This document shows, piece by piece, positions 26,013-35,768 of a DNA stretch of 64,000 nt. The translations under genes were made by a program, and so were the position numbers. Where the stretch lies: positions 62,001 through 126,000 of the forward strand of contig CAJYLH010000036.1 in assembly GCA_913775525.1 (NCBI GenBank). The letters run 5' to 3'. The number at the start of each line of letters is the position of its first letter. Position 1 is the stretch's first letter. Source of the DNA: an uncultured Chryseobacterium sp. Lineage in GTDB: Bacteria; Bacteroidota; Bacteroidia; Flavobacteriales; Weeksellaceae. The notes under the pieces are model-generated. The model had not been told where the DNA came from. It saw only the letters and a list, made by a program, of their open reading frames with translations, and searched no databases.

Positions 26013-28643
26013 ATGAAAATTGAGAAGATACAGGCACTGCGCGGCCCGAATATTTGGAGTATCAGGAGAAAGAAGCTGATACAGATGAGGTTGGATCTTG
26101 AGGAAATGGAAAATTTTCCTACCAATAAAATCGACGGGTTCAGAGAAAGGATCGAAAAACTGATCCCTTCGCTCATTACGCACAGGTGTTCTGAAGGAAC
26201 GGTAGGAGGCTTCTTCCACCGGGTGGAAACAGGTACCTGGATGGGGCATGTTATTGAGCATATTGCTCTTGAAATCCAGACTTTGGCAGGGATGGAAGTC
26301 GGTTTCGGGCGTACCCGTGAAACCAAAACCCCCGGCGTATATAACGTCGTATTTAATTATATCGAAGAAAATTCCGGTATTTATGCCGCGGAACAATCCG
26401 TAAAAATTGCGGAAGCCCTGATTGAAGGTCATGAATATGACATGAATGAGTGCATTAAAACCCTTAAGGAAATCCGTGAAAGGGAACGTTTGGGGCCTTC
26501 TACAGGAAGTATTGTCCAGGAAGCGGTTTCCAGGAAAATCCCATGGATCCGACTGGGCAACAATTCCCTTGTTCAATTAGGATATGGTGTCAACCAGCAG
26601 CGTTTCCAAGCCACCATTACCGGTAAAACAAGCTCTATTGCCGTAGATATCGCCTGCAATAAAGAACTCACCAAGAAAATGCTTCACGATGCGGCAATCC
26701 CAGTACCAATGGGAGAGCTTGTTATGCACGAAGAGGATCTGGACAGGGTGATCAGGAAAATAGGATACCCAATTGTGCTGAAACCGCTGAATGGAAATCA
26801 TGGTAAAGGTGCCTCCATCAACGTTACCGACTGGGAAAATGCCCTTATAGGATTAGAGCATGCCCAAAAATACTCACAGAAAGTCATTGTTGAAAAATAT
26901 ATCACAGGATATGATTTCAGGATCCTGGTCATCAACAATAAAATGGTTGCTGCAGCCAGAAGGGTTCCAGCCCATATTGTAGGAGACGGCGAGCACAATA
27001 TCCAGCAGCTTATCGATAAAGAAAATACAGACCCGAGAAGAGGGTACGGCCATGAAAATGTCCTGACGGATATTGCCGTAGATAAAGATACCCTCGAACT
27101 GCTGTCTAAGCTTCAGTATACGATGGAAACAGTCCCTCAGAAAGGGGAAGTGGTTTATCTGAAATCCACTGCCAATCTCTCTACCGGAGGAACTTCCATT
27201 GATGTTACCGATATGGTGCATCCTGAAAATATCACTATGGCTGAAAGGATTTCTAAGATTATCGGCCTGGATGTATGTGGCATCGACATCATGGCTGAAA
27301 ACTTAACCCAGCCTTTGAAAGAAAGCGGCGGTGCCATCATTGAAGTCAATGCAGCGCCTGGATTCAGGATGCACCTGGCTCCGAGTGAAGGACTGCCAAG
27401 AAACGTAGCGGCACCGGTTGTAGACATGCTGTATCCTCCTGGAAAACCTTTTACCATTCCGATTATTGCCGTAACGGGAACCAACGGAAAAACGACTACT
27501 ACCAGACTTATCGCGCATATTGTTAAAAGCAACGGGCACAGGGTAGGATTTACCACCTCTGACGGTATTTACATCCAGAATACCATGCTGACCAAAGGCG
27601 ATACTACCGGACCTCTTTCCGCAGAATTTATCCTGAAAGACCCTACTGTTGAATTTGCTGTCCTGGAAACTGCCAGAGGCGGGATCTTACGGTCCGGATT
27701 GGGCTTTTCGCAATGTGACATCGGTGTACTGACCAATATTAAGGAAGATCACCTGGGAATGAATGATATCCACAACCTGAAAGACCTTACAAGGGTAAAA
27801 AGAGTAGTGCTGGACAGCGTTAAAAAGAATGGATGGAGCGTGATGAATGCCGATGATGACTATTCCATGAGAATCCTTCATGATATCGACAGCCAGGTTG
27901 CGATCTTCAGTATGGATGAAGATAATCCTCACATCAGGAGGTTTGCCAAAGAAGGAAGAATTACCTGTGTGTACGAGGAAGGTTTTGTGACCATTAAGAA
28001 AGGAGACTGGAAAATCAGGATTGGCAAAGCAAAAGATTTCCCGATCACAATGGAAGGAAAGGCCAGGTTCATGATCCAGAACGTTCTTGCAGCCAGCTTA
28101 GCCTGTTACCTGCACGGTTTTGGCATCGAAGATATTTCCAATTCGCTGAGGACTTTTATTCCAAGCGCACAGCTTACTCCGGGAAGGCTGAATATTTTTA
28201 AGTTCAAGAATTTTAAGGTCCTGATTGATTTTGCCCATAATCCTGCCGGTTATGAAGCCATTGAAGATTACCTGAAAAATGTGGAATCCACCAAGAAGAT
28301 CGGAATTATTTCCGGTGTCGGCGACAGAAGGGATAACGATATCCGTGAATGCGGAAAGATCGCAGGAAGAATGTTCGATTACATCATCATCAGAAATGAA
28401 AAGCACCTTCGTGGAAGAACGGAAGATGAGATCAACGGATTGATTATCGAAGGCATGCAATCTTCAGGAAGGGATGTCAGCTATGAGATTATTCCGAAGG
28501 AGATTGAAGCCTTGAAGCACGCCATGAGCATGGCTGAAGAAGGCACTTTTATTACTGCGTTGAGCGATGTGATTTCCAATGCCATTGAACTGGTGCAGGA
28601 ATACCAGACGCGTGAATTGCTGGAAGACGGTAAAATACTTTAA
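26013..28643 (+). CDS. cphA: Cyanophycin synthetase
   Basis: This 876-residue protein polymerises aspartate and arginine into multi-L-arginyl-poly-L-aspartate with ATP. It has an N-terminal domain (ALRGPNIWS, residues 9-17), a central ATP-grasp domain (~residues 215-475; KPLNGNHGKGASINV, IEVNAAPGFRMH) that adds Asp, and a C-terminal Mur-ligase-like domain with the P-loop GTNGKTTTTR near residue 490 that adds Arg. Length matches CphA1. With cyanophycinase and isoaspartyl peptidase on the other strand it forms a complete nitrogen-storage cycle. Confidence 0.96.
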   Translation: MKIEKIQALRGPNIWSIRRKKLIQMRLDLEEMENFPTNKIDGFRERIEKLIPSLITHRCSEGTVGGFFHRVETGTWMGHVIEHIALEIQTLAGMEVGFGRTRETKTPGVYNVVFNYIEENSGIYAAEQSVKIAEALIEGHEYDMNECIKTLKEIRERERLGPSTGSIVQEAVSRKIPWIRLGNNSLVQLGYGVNQQRFQATITGKTSSIAVDIACNKELTKKMLHDAAIPVPMGELVMHEEDLDRVIRKIGYPIVLKPLNGNHGKGASINVTDWENALIGLEHAQKYSQKVIVEKYITGYDFRILVINNKMVAAARRVPAHIVGDGEHNIQQLIDKENTDPRRGYGHENVLTDIAVDKDTLELLSKLQYTMETVPQKGEVVYLKSTANLSTGGTSIDVTDMVHPENITMAERISKIIGLDVCGIDIMAENLTQPLKESGGAIIEVNAAPGFRMHLAPSEGLPRNVAAPVVDMLYPPGKPFTIPIIAVTGTNGKTTTTRLIAHIVKSNGHRVGFTTSDGIYIQNTMLTKGDTTGPLSAEFILKDPTVEFAVLETARGGILRSGLGFSQCDIGVLTNIKEDHLGMNDIHNLKDLTRVKRVVLDSVKKNGWSVMNADDDYSMRILHDIDSQVAIFSMDEDNPHIRRFAKEGRITCVYEEGFVTIKKGDWKIRIGKAKDFPITMEGKARFMIQNVLAASLACYLHGFGIEDISNSLRTFIPSAQLTPGRLNIFKFKNFKVLIDFAHNPAGYEAIEDYLKNVESTKKIGIISGVGDRRDNDIRECGKIAGRMFDYIIIRNEKHLRGRTEDEINGLIIEGMQSSGRDVSYEIIPKEIEALKHAMSMAEEGTFITALSDVISNAIELVQEYQTRELLEDGKIL

Positions 28644-28655
28644 ACAATAACATAT

Positions 28656-28690
28656 AATTTCGGGCGGATTCTTTGAATCCGCCCGAAATT
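28656..28690. terminator. Bidirectional terminator after cphA
   Basis: Perfect 16-bp stem (28656-28671 with 28675-28690) with a TTT loop, then a T-rich tract; it also lies downstream of the minus-strand membrane protein gene. Confidence 0.88.
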
Positions 28691-28732
28691 TTTATTGTAA
28701 TAAAGCAAAGATTTGCTTCCCAGATTTTCCTG

Positions 28733-29191
28733 TTAAATTGCCTCCCAAACATTCTGGATCTGCCTCATTTTCTGAAAATAGAAGTACAGCGGGACCAGTT
28801 CAAGCCTGATGGTGAAATTGAAGTTATCCACGGTAAAAGGGATGATACACATCATGATCATACATATGGCAATGCCCAAACCTGCATCAGCAATCGCTGC
28901 TTTCGGTGCCCACTCCTGTTCAAACCATAAGCCGTAGGCTACAATACCTTTGAAAACCAGGATGCTGATAATGAATATGCCGGCAGGTGAATAGATCTGT
29001 GTGCTTTCGATGCCATAAATTGACAGATTGGTATTATTTGAAAACAGTCCTGTCAAAGGTAAAAACACAGCTATGGTACCCATTATAATAAAGATCCAAA
29101 TGAAAATTTTAATCCACACAGGCAATAATTTCCTCCTTGCATGCGGATGATAGGTATTTTCAAACTCTTGAAAAGTAGATTTTTCCTCCAT
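28733..29191 (-). CDS. Small integral membrane protein of unknown function
   Basis: This 152-residue protein has about three or four hydrophobic segments (near residues 22-50, 66-90 and 94-118) between a charged N-terminus and a basic C-terminus. No motif is recognised. It is on the same strand as the amidoligase cluster but separated from its last gene by 230 bases, in which I see no gene, so it is probably a separate unit. Confidence 0.65.
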   Translation of the reverse strand: MEEKSTFQEFENTYHPHARRKLLPVWIKIFIWIFIIMGTIAVFLPLTGLFSNNTNLSIYGIESTQIYSPAGIFIISILVFKGIVAYGLWFEQEWAPKAAIADAGLGIAICMIMMCIIPFTVDNFNFTIRLELVPLYFYFQKMRQIQNVWEAI

Positions 29192-29421
29192 GAAGCATAT
29201 TGATTTAAAGTTGATATCTCATCTGTTCCCAAAGATACTATATTTTGTTTTCCGGAAAAGAAAGCATCATATATTTTATCCAATATCAATGAATTATTTT
29301 AGATCCGGTCTGGTGAAGTGTAAACCTAATCATTGTGAAGCATACCGGTCAGGAGCAAGCTGTATGAAAGCTGCTGAGTCCGGAAATCTCAAATTAATTG
29401 ATTCATACCCTTATCTTACCG

Positions 29422-30606
29422 TTATTCTTTTGTAAAGAAAGCATGCGAGCTTCCGATCCATATGGCATCTTTCTTATTAAAGCTCACATTGACCATGTCC
29501 GCTTTGGTCATCCTTACCAGATTGTTGAGCAGGACAGGCCGCTCTTCATCTTCATGCCATACATACAGGAGACGGATTTCCGCTTTGGAATAATCACCGT
29601 TGATATCCTTAAATGCCGGCTCATATTGCACTTTTCTCTGCAGGATGTAATTTTCTTTATCCGGTATGGCTTCTACAACAGCAGGAGCAGGATGAAGGTC
29701 TACACCGGATCCGGCAAAGGAAAACAGGGGTTTCAATACAAAATTGCCGAGATCCTCATGATCCGGAAACTCGTGAAGAAAATAACTTTTCGGGACGAGC
29801 GGATGCTTTAAAAATGGCAGTATGAATTTTGAAATCTTAAAAAACCAGTTGGGATGAGTCACCCATTGCACATCGAGGTCCTCACGGAAATCAAATCCAG
29901 GGTTAAGATCAGGGATTTGTTCCAGTTCGTCAAAGATGACGCGGTTATAGATTCTCTTTATTTCGGTCTGTTTGCCGTTATGATCATAGTATAATTTCCT
30001 GCCCTGTTTTTTGATTTGGGTAAGACACACCGTTTTAATACCCAGCATCTTTTCAGTGCATAGGAAATCAATAGCAGTCTTTTGCTGTTCAGGGAAGATC
30101 TCAAGAAGGATGACATGTTCGGGAGATTCATCTCCAAGGATGACTTTTTTCAGATGATCGATATAAAGCTCCTCTGTCATCGTATTCTTTATTCCTGAAA
30201 GAAAAGGATACGTTTCACAAAAAGCATCTTCATATACTTTCTGAAAGGCATACAGGGACGGGAAGGCCTGAAGTTCGATCAGTTGAGGAAGAACATTACC
30301 ATTCTCATCAGCACAGATTCCAAAGTCGATGGTAAAAAAATGAGGCTGTTGCGTATCGTTAGGAATAGTATACCGGTCAGGAACTGCCTTACGCAATATT
30401 TCAGGTTCAATGGCTTTGATCTGATCAATGATGCTTTCAGCAGCCTCAGTAAGCTGAATCTTCAGGGCATGCGAAAGGAAAACCGGACTTTCTGAAATCC
30501 TGAATGCGGATTCTATGCCGCTTTTTTCTTTCAGGATGCTTTTAAGGGATGTATATTTTTCCTGTGAAAATTCCCGGTTGAACTGTTCTCTGTATTCTGG
30601 GATCAT
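29422..30606 (-). CDS. ATP-grasp-like protein, last gene of the amidoligase cluster
   Basis: This 394-residue protein has a C-terminal half with ATP-grasp-like landmarks: FVLKPLFSFAGSGVDL resembling the nucleotide-binding Lys and glycine-rich loop, YILQRKVQYEPAF, and a possible metal site in AEIRLLYVW ... LNNLVRMTKAD. The N-terminal half has an acidic patch (HFFTIDFGICADENG, QLIELQAFPS). The arrangement suggests a carboxylate-amine ligase or an inactive relative, similar in spirit to glutathionylspermidine-synthase-like proteins. No close named family is recognised. It lies 57 bases downstream of the amidotransferase gene in the same direction. Confidence 0.65.
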   Translation of the reverse strand: MIPEYREQFNREFSQEKYTSLKSILKEKSGIESAFRISESPVFLSHALKIQLTEAAESIIDQIKAIEPEILRKAVPDRYTIPNDTQQPHFFTIDFGICADENGNVLPQLIELQAFPSLYAFQKVYEDAFCETYPFLSGIKNTMTEELYIDHLKKVILGDESPEHVILLEIFPEQQKTAIDFLCTEKMLGIKTVCLTQIKKQGRKLYYDHNGKQTEIKRIYNRVIFDELEQIPDLNPGFDFREDLDVQWVTHPNWFFKISKFILPFLKHPLVPKSYFLHEFPDHEDLGNFVLKPLFSFAGSGVDLHPAPAVVEAIPDKENYILQRKVQYEPAFKDINGDYSKAEIRLLYVWHEDEERPVLLNNLVRMTKADMVNVSFNKKDAIWIGSSHAFFTKE

Positions 30607-30663
30607 AGGTTCAGGTGTTTAAATCAGAATTTGTGTTTATCAGATCATAAAATAGCCCGGGCT

Positions 30664-31524
30664 TCATTCTGTGACGGCCTTTCTCAGGATCTTTTGAACT
30701 GCCGACTGCAGGAAACGGGGAAGGATCTGGGCCTGGGTCAGCATGATCTTGTCTTCGTCATCCATTCTGTCCAGTGTTTCCAGGTATTTTTCAACTCCGA
30801 AATTTTCAATCATGGCATTTTTGTTTTTCTCATCCTTAAGGTTTTCAAGCATTCCTTCGGGATTGGCTTCAGGATGGAACTGAGTGCCAAAAATTTCATC
30901 TGAGAAACGTACTGCCATAACAGCCCTTTCCAGATCAATGTGCGGCCGGAATTTTTCAATGGCTACGATGTTCATACCCAGTTCTTCAAAGCGTTGATAA
31001 TCCGGTTCAATAAACTGGTAAGCCCTGGAATCCACCGCAAAAAACGGGTCCGGCAGGTTCCTGAATAAAAATTCACCTTGGCCTTCCTCTGTTTTATGTA
31101 TAGGCATAATGCCGAAGGAATACGATTTCCTTTTGCAGATATTGCCCAGTTTCCAGTGGATGGCTGCCAGCTGAAAAGAGTGGCAGATCAGGAAAAGGTA
31201 TTTTTTGGAAGAATAATTGCGGTTATGGTCAAAAATAGAATCCAGTAAACCTGCAAACCGGCCTTCCCATTCCAGGCCTTCCCGGTGCGGATCACCCGGT
31301 CCACCCGAAGAGATGAAAATATCAAATGCATCCGGATCCGGCATTTCATTCTTGTACCGGACATCAAATGTTTCAATGCTTATATTTTCTTCAGAATGCT
31401 GGCGGAATGCCTCTGAAATCTCGAGGATATTCTTGAATCCCTGATTGACATGGTTGTTGTTCATATCAAGAAGGGCAATGCGGATATTGGTCATGCTGGT
31501 TCGTATTTCTTCAAAGGTATTCAA
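30664..31524 (-). CDS. Class I glutamine amidotransferase-like protein
   Basis: This 286-residue protein has a class I amidotransferase fold. The nucleophile elbow is LICHSFQLA with C114, and the catalytic His-Glu pair appears in TQFHPE. SSGGPGDP forms the oxyanion loop region. Such domains split glutamine and pass ammonia to a partner, or act as gamma-glutamyl hydrolases. Next to a GCS2-type ligase and ATP-grasp enzymes, it could supply ammonia for an amide product or remove a gamma-glutamyl group. An alternative start at 31494 (MTNIRIALLD) gives a spacing more like the other genes; the longer form starts 2 bases after the ligase stop. Confidence 0.8.
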   Translation of the reverse strand: MNTFEEIRTSMTNIRIALLDMNNNHVNQGFKNILEISEAFRQHSEENISIETFDVRYKNEMPDPDAFDIFISSGGPGDPHREGLEWEGRFAGLLDSIFDHNRNYSSKKYLFLICHSFQLAAIHWKLGNICKRKSYSFGIMPIHKTEEGQGEFLFRNLPDPFFAVDSRAYQFIEPDYQRFEELGMNIVAIEKFRPHIDLERAVMAVRFSDEIFGTQFHPEANPEGMLENLKDEKNKNAMIENFGVEKYLETLDRMDDEDKIMLTQAQILPRFLQSAVQKILRKAVTE

Positions 31525-31526
31525 TA

Positions 31527-32648
31527 TTATGAATTAGGGATTCCGTGCGTGATGCCGTATTCGGTCTCAGAAATCATGTAGTCAACCACTTTCGTCAGGT
31601 CTCCCGTTTCCCTGTAAATGCTCAGCTGACGGTCAGCCCCCGTTCCGTGCTCAAGGATCTTCCAGGCATATTCCACTTCTGAGCGGCATCCCAGCTCATC
31701 CACCACATCATCAATAAACTCAAGCAGTTCTTTAAGCAGAACCGGATAAGGAACGGATTCCTCTTTTCCGAAATCGATCAGGTGCGCTTCAATCCCATTT
31801 TTAGAAGCCCTCCATTTATTTTCATTTAACAGTAACCTCCTGTAGCTCCTGAAACTCAGGTTCTGCTGGTGAAGCTTATAAATCTTAGCAACAAGGCTCT
31901 GCATAATGGCCGCAAGGCAGACCGTTTCGTCAATCCTCATCGGCATGTCGCAGATCCTGAATTCTATAGTAGGATAGAAGGGATGGACACGAAGGTCCCA
32001 CCAGATTTTTTTTGCATTGTCGATGGTTCCTGTTTTTACCAGCAAATCTACATAGCTGTCAAATTCTGCAAGGGAGTTGAAATAACTTGGGATTCCGGTA
32101 CGCGGGAATTTTACGAAAATTTCCTGACGGTAAGATTTAAAGCCGGTATATCTTCCGATCCAGAACGGTGAATTGGTGGACAAAGCATATACGTGCGGAA
32201 GGAAATACCGCATCACATTCTGTATCCGCACACCCTCTTCCCGGTTGGGGATCCCGATGTGAACATGCAGCCCGAAAATAAGATTTTCACGTGCTACATC
32301 TCCCATGTCATCTACAATTTTGGTATAGCGTTCTCCCTGGGTGATGGTATTGGCAGACCAGTGCGAAAAAGGATGGGTTCCCCCTCCGGAAACCCGAAGT
32401 CCCTGTTCATGGGCTATCTGGATAAGATGCTTCCTGAGGTTTGTGAGCTCCGTCCTGGCTTCCTGGATATTCTGGCAGATGCCCGTTTCCATCTCAATCA
32501 TGGATTCGTGCATCTCGTGTTTTAAGTTTTCACTGAGGATCGCCTTTCCGCCTTCAATGATCTTGGAAACATGGGAAATAAGATCCCGGCTTTCCACATC
32601 AATGATCTGGTATTCTTCCTCTATGCCTATGGTAAACTGATGCTGCAT
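31527..32648 (-). CDS. Carboxylate-amine ligase, YbdK/GCS2 type
   Basis: This 373-residue protein matches the GCS2 (YbdK) group of glutamate-cysteine ligase-like enzymes: FTIGIEEEYQIID at the start with the metal-binding Glu cluster, HEMHESMIEMETGICQNI, GGGTHPFSHW, GLHVHIGI, and FRICDMPMRIDE. The family joins a glutamate-like carboxylate to an amine using ATP; some members have weak gamma-glutamylcysteine ligase activity. It sits in the middle of the eight-gene cluster, 31 bases after an ATP-grasp gene. The true substrates are unknown. Confidence 0.9.
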   Translation of the reverse strand: MQHQFTIGIEEEYQIIDVESRDLISHVSKIIEGGKAILSENLKHEMHESMIEMETGICQNIQEARTELTNLRKHLIQIAHEQGLRVSGGGTHPFSHWSANTITQGERYTKIVDDMGDVARENLIFGLHVHIGIPNREEGVRIQNVMRYFLPHVYALSTNSPFWIGRYTGFKSYRQEIFVKFPRTGIPSYFNSLAEFDSYVDLLVKTGTIDNAKKIWWDLRVHPFYPTIEFRICDMPMRIDETVCLAAIMQSLVAKIYKLHQQNLSFRSYRRLLLNENKWRASKNGIEAHLIDFGKEESVPYPVLLKELLEFIDDVVDELGCRSEVEYAWKILEHGTGADRQLSIYRETGDLTKVVDYMISETEYGITHGIPNS

Positions 32649-32679
32649 AAGTTTTTCATATTATTTGTGTTTCATTTCC

Positions 32680-33636
32680 TTATTTTTCCATGGAGTCCTG
32701 TACGAAAGTTCCCCAGCTGATATGGGCTTCTCCCGGAACATAGTCCTTTGCCTTTTCTATAGCGAATTGGGCCGCATGTTCTACGATCCATTCAAAGTTT
32801 TCTTCCCCCACGGAATTCCTGTCGGCATCCGGGGCGGGATTACAGAAATCGATGGCATAAGGGATACCGTCCCGCACGGCAAATTCTACGGTGTTGAAAT
32901 CGTAGCCTAGAGCTTCATTCATGAGGAGGGTATAATCATGGATGGTTTTCAGCAGTTTTTCCAGTTCTTTGCCCTGGGTCTGATGCGTAGTTGCATACCT
33001 GAGGTGCGAAGGGTTGCGGGGTTCATAAGGCATAATATGCACATGTTTCCTGCCGAGGCAGTATACCCGGTAATAATCAGTGAAAACAATTTCCTCCTGC
33101 ACCATCATTACCAGCTGTTCCGTTTCAGAAAGTTTATTCCAGAGGTCGTCCGGGTTTTCCACGCGGTAGACATTCCTCCATCCGCCACCGTCATGGGGCT
33201 TCATATATGCCGGAAATCCTATATAATCAAAAATATATTCCCAGTTATGAGGGTATTTCAGGTTCCTGAAGGAAGTTTCCGAGGTATTGGAAGGCCTTTC
33301 AAAAGACGGAAGCAGTACTGTCTTCGGCAAAGGAATTCCGAGCTTGGTCATCAGCGCATTATTGAAGAACTTTTCGTCGGCGCTCCACCAGAACGGATTG
33401 TTGATGACATACGTTCCGTTTAATGCTGCATTCTTAAGATATGCCCTGTAGAACGGGACGTCGTGTGAAATCCGGTCAATGATAACGGCATAGCCATAAT
33501 CAGCGCCCTGTTCCAGCTGATCGATCATTACAGGTTCGGCAGTAATCTTTCCTTTTCCCAATTCATTCACTCGGTCAATGAATGCCCATGGAAAAGTATC
33601 TTCCATACCGAATAATATACCCACCTTTTTTGCCAT
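32680..33636 (-). CDS. ATP-grasp domain protein
   Basis: This 318-residue protein shows an ATP-grasp ligase layout: an N-terminal Rossmann-like part (KKVGILFGMEDTFPWAFIDR), the nucleotide lysine and loop in AYMKPHDGGGWRNVYRV, a strand with VQEEIVFTDYYRVYCLG, and the metal-binding Glu and Asn in NTVEFAVRDGIPYAIDFCNP. This resembles RimK or D-Ala-D-Ala ligase-type enzymes that join a carboxylate to an amine. It lies 31 bases before the GCS2 ligase gene and 39 bases after the small esterase gene. Substrates are unknown. Confidence 0.82.
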   Translation of the reverse strand: MAKKVGILFGMEDTFPWAFIDRVNELGKGKITAEPVMIDQLEQGADYGYAVIIDRISHDVPFYRAYLKNAALNGTYVINNPFWWSADEKFFNNALMTKLGIPLPKTVLLPSFERPSNTSETSFRNLKYPHNWEYIFDYIGFPAYMKPHDGGGWRNVYRVENPDDLWNKLSETEQLVMMVQEEIVFTDYYRVYCLGRKHVHIMPYEPRNPSHLRYATTHQTQGKELEKLLKTIHDYTLLMNEALGYDFNTVEFAVRDGIPYAIDFCNPAPDADRNSVGEENFEWIVEHAAQFAIEKAKDYVPGEAHISWGTFVQDSMEK

Positions 33637-33675
33637 AATTGTTGTTTTTATATATTAATATTTGGATAAGTTTCA

Positions 33676-34389
33676 TCAGGAGAAAAAGCGGCCCATAAAC
33701 ATAGGGAATACCATTCTCCAGAGCGGCCAGTCGTGGTTGATCCATTTCCGCTCGTCATACCAGAAATCAATGCCTTTGGCTCTCAGGAGTTCTGCCATGT
33801 CGATATTTTTATCCCTGCAGATATCCTGGTCGGAAGTACTCAGTACAATATGCATATGCCTGTACTTCCATGCTTCGTCATTTTTTACAAATTCATTGGG
33901 ACAGTTGAAATAGACGAGGTCATCCGAATAGCCATCCATGAAATTCCTGATGCTGAAAGCACCCGAAAGGCAGATCAGATGAGATACCAGATCCGGAAAC
34001 CTGAATGAAAAGTTCGCGGCATGATAGCCCCCGAAACTTGCTCCTGCCACGGCTATGCGATGGGTTTGATGGAGCTTCTGTATATACGGTACAAACTCCT
34101 GAACGAGGAACTGAACATACCGTTCATAATTTCTGATTCTTTCCTGCGGAGGAATACCGTCATCATAAAAGCTGCGGCTGTCTATGGTCTGGAGGTTATA
34201 CAGCTTAATTTTTCCCTGTTCAACAAGCCAGCTGACGCTTCCGTTAAGATGGAAATCATTATTCTGTGTATAGGATCCCTGTGAAGTGGGAAACATAATA
34301 ACAGGATAACCATAATGCCCTGTAATTTCTACCGGGATATGAAGACCTAAAATATTAGAGTAATAATCAGAATGTTCTATATGAGGCAT
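33676..34389 (-). CDS. Alpha/beta-hydrolase, esterase D-like
   Basis: This 237-residue protein has an alpha/beta-hydrolase core with the nucleophile elbow GASFGG (Ser in AVAGASFGGYHAANF), an oxyanion region near MFPTSQGSY, and a likely catalytic His in KWINHDWPLWR. It belongs with esterase D/PHB-depolymerase-like proteins. No signal peptide is seen, so it is likely cytoplasmic. Its place between two ATP-grasp genes (27- and 39-base gaps) suggests that it releases or trims an ester intermediate of the pathway. Confidence 0.8.
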   Translation of the reverse strand: MPHIEHSDYYSNILGLHIPVEITGHYGYPVIMFPTSQGSYTQNNDFHLNGSVSWLVEQGKIKLYNLQTIDSRSFYDDGIPPQERIRNYERYVQFLVQEFVPYIQKLHQTHRIAVAGASFGGYHAANFSFRFPDLVSHLICLSGAFSIRNFMDGYSDDLVYFNCPNEFVKNDEAWKYRHMHIVLSTSDQDICRDKNIDMAELLRAKGIDFWYDERKWINHDWPLWRMVFPMFMGRFFS

Positions 34390-34416
34390 GGTAAACGGAT
34401 AAAAGGTAAACTTGAT

Positions 34417-35628
34417 TTAACTGGTCGGCTTGGTTTTCGGAGGAAGGATGCTCAGCATTTCGTGCTGTATTTTAACGGCAGCATCGTTGAGCTTTTCCTG
34501 AATGATATCCGGATCATCCGACCGGTATACGATTCCGATATGATAATCGATCGGAAGGAATTTTACGGCCTCTTCAGATTCAAAATCGCGGTAATCCGGA
34601 CTTTGGTCTTTGATGAGGGCAATAATCAGTCCTGCGTAAAATCCCTGCGGATCAGCTATTTGATATTCTTTATTTTTCAGCAGTGCATCTTCAATCCTGG
34701 CCCATTCGCGCCAGATGTTGATATGGGTAGCGGCTTCCACCAGGTCCGGGATATGGGCTCCTCCTACTCTCGATGAGGTTTCCAGAAAATACCATTTCCC
34801 GTCATCTTTCCCTTTGATAAACTCGGTGTGGGTAGCGCCGTTTTTTAAGCCGAAAGCCGAAAGCAGCTGGCTGTTCAGCTCGCTGAGTTCCCTGAATTCA
34901 TCTGAATCCGTTGCCAGGGTTTTGGTCATGAAGACGCCGCCTTCATGGGAAACCTGCATCGGAGGGGCAAGATACTGGGATGCGGATGTAAAAACAGTGC
35001 TGTTATTGTATGTAAGACTGTCAACATGGTACACATCGCCCGGCTTAAAGCTTTCCAGTAAAAAAAGATGGCGTTCATCACCGAGAGCATTCAGTGCTTC
35101 CCAGAGCTCATGTTCAGAATTGACCTTCCGGATTCCTGAAGCAGAAGCTTCGGAGCGTGGTTTCAACACCCATGGAGCGGGCACTTTCTGTGTAAAATCA
35201 TGGATCTCATCATTGTTAAAGACAGCCGTGAATTCCGGCACGTTGATCGTGGATTGATGAGCTTTCTGCCTCATCGCCAGTTTATCCCTGAAATACCGGT
35301 GGGTAGTCTGTCCCATTCCGGGAATACGGAAGGTTTCGCGGATAAGTGCGGCTTTTTCCACGTCGTAGTCATCCAGCGCTACGACAGCATCTACTTTCCT
35401 GGTCTGCATCAGGTAGGAAAATCCCTGCACAAGATGATCAAGGTTCCAGACGGATGGTTTCGACTCAGGCATGTAGAATGTTTCCTCAATGGCATGCCAT
35501 GGCCAGTTCTTATCCCTCAGGTTTTCTGAAGTTATCAGGATTATCCTGTTACCGAGTTTCTGCATTTCATCCATGAAATCGTAACCCTTGTAATAGCAGG
35601 AAATGCACACAATGATTTTCTCCTTCAT
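34417..35628 (-). CDS. ATP-grasp ligase, carbamoyl-phosphate-synthase-like
   Basis: This 403-residue protein has a biotin-carboxylase/carB-like ATP-grasp layout: an N-terminal Rossmann-like domain (ALDDYDVEKAALIRE), RDKLAMRQKAH, the nucleotide-binding WVLKPRSEASASGIRKV, FLLESFKPGDVYHVDS, and metal residues in THTEFIKGKDDGKWYFLETSSRVGG. It is probably an amide- or peptide-bond-forming ligase of the type seen in dipeptide and natural-product ligases. A 140-base gap separates it from the upstream aminopeptidase gene, so a separate promoter is possible, although no clear TAnnTTTG is seen there. Confidence 0.85.
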   Translation of the reverse strand: MKEKIIVCISCYYKGYDFMDEMQKLGNRIILITSENLRDKNWPWHAIEETFYMPESKPSVWNLDHLVQGFSYLMQTRKVDAVVALDDYDVEKAALIRETFRIPGMGQTTHRYFRDKLAMRQKAHQSTINVPEFTAVFNNDEIHDFTQKVPAPWVLKPRSEASASGIRKVNSEHELWEALNALGDERHLFLLESFKPGDVYHVDSLTYNNSTVFTSASQYLAPPMQVSHEGGVFMTKTLATDSDEFRELSELNSQLLSAFGLKNGATHTEFIKGKDDGKWYFLETSSRVGGAHIPDLVEAATHINIWREWARIEDALLKNKEYQIADPQGFYAGLIIALIKDQSPDYRDFESEEAVKFLPIDYHIGIVYRSDDPDIIQEKLNDAAVKIQHEMLSILPPKTKPTS

Positions 35629-35768
35629 ATCATGTTTTTTTGATATTTGGTGAATTTTCAGAAATGAAAGTCTGTCATTGGTGTATATTCAATAACAAAA
35701 CTTACAGGAACGTAATGATCTGGAAATCCATATCAATGATACAGAGAATTTTTGTAATACCCTAATTT

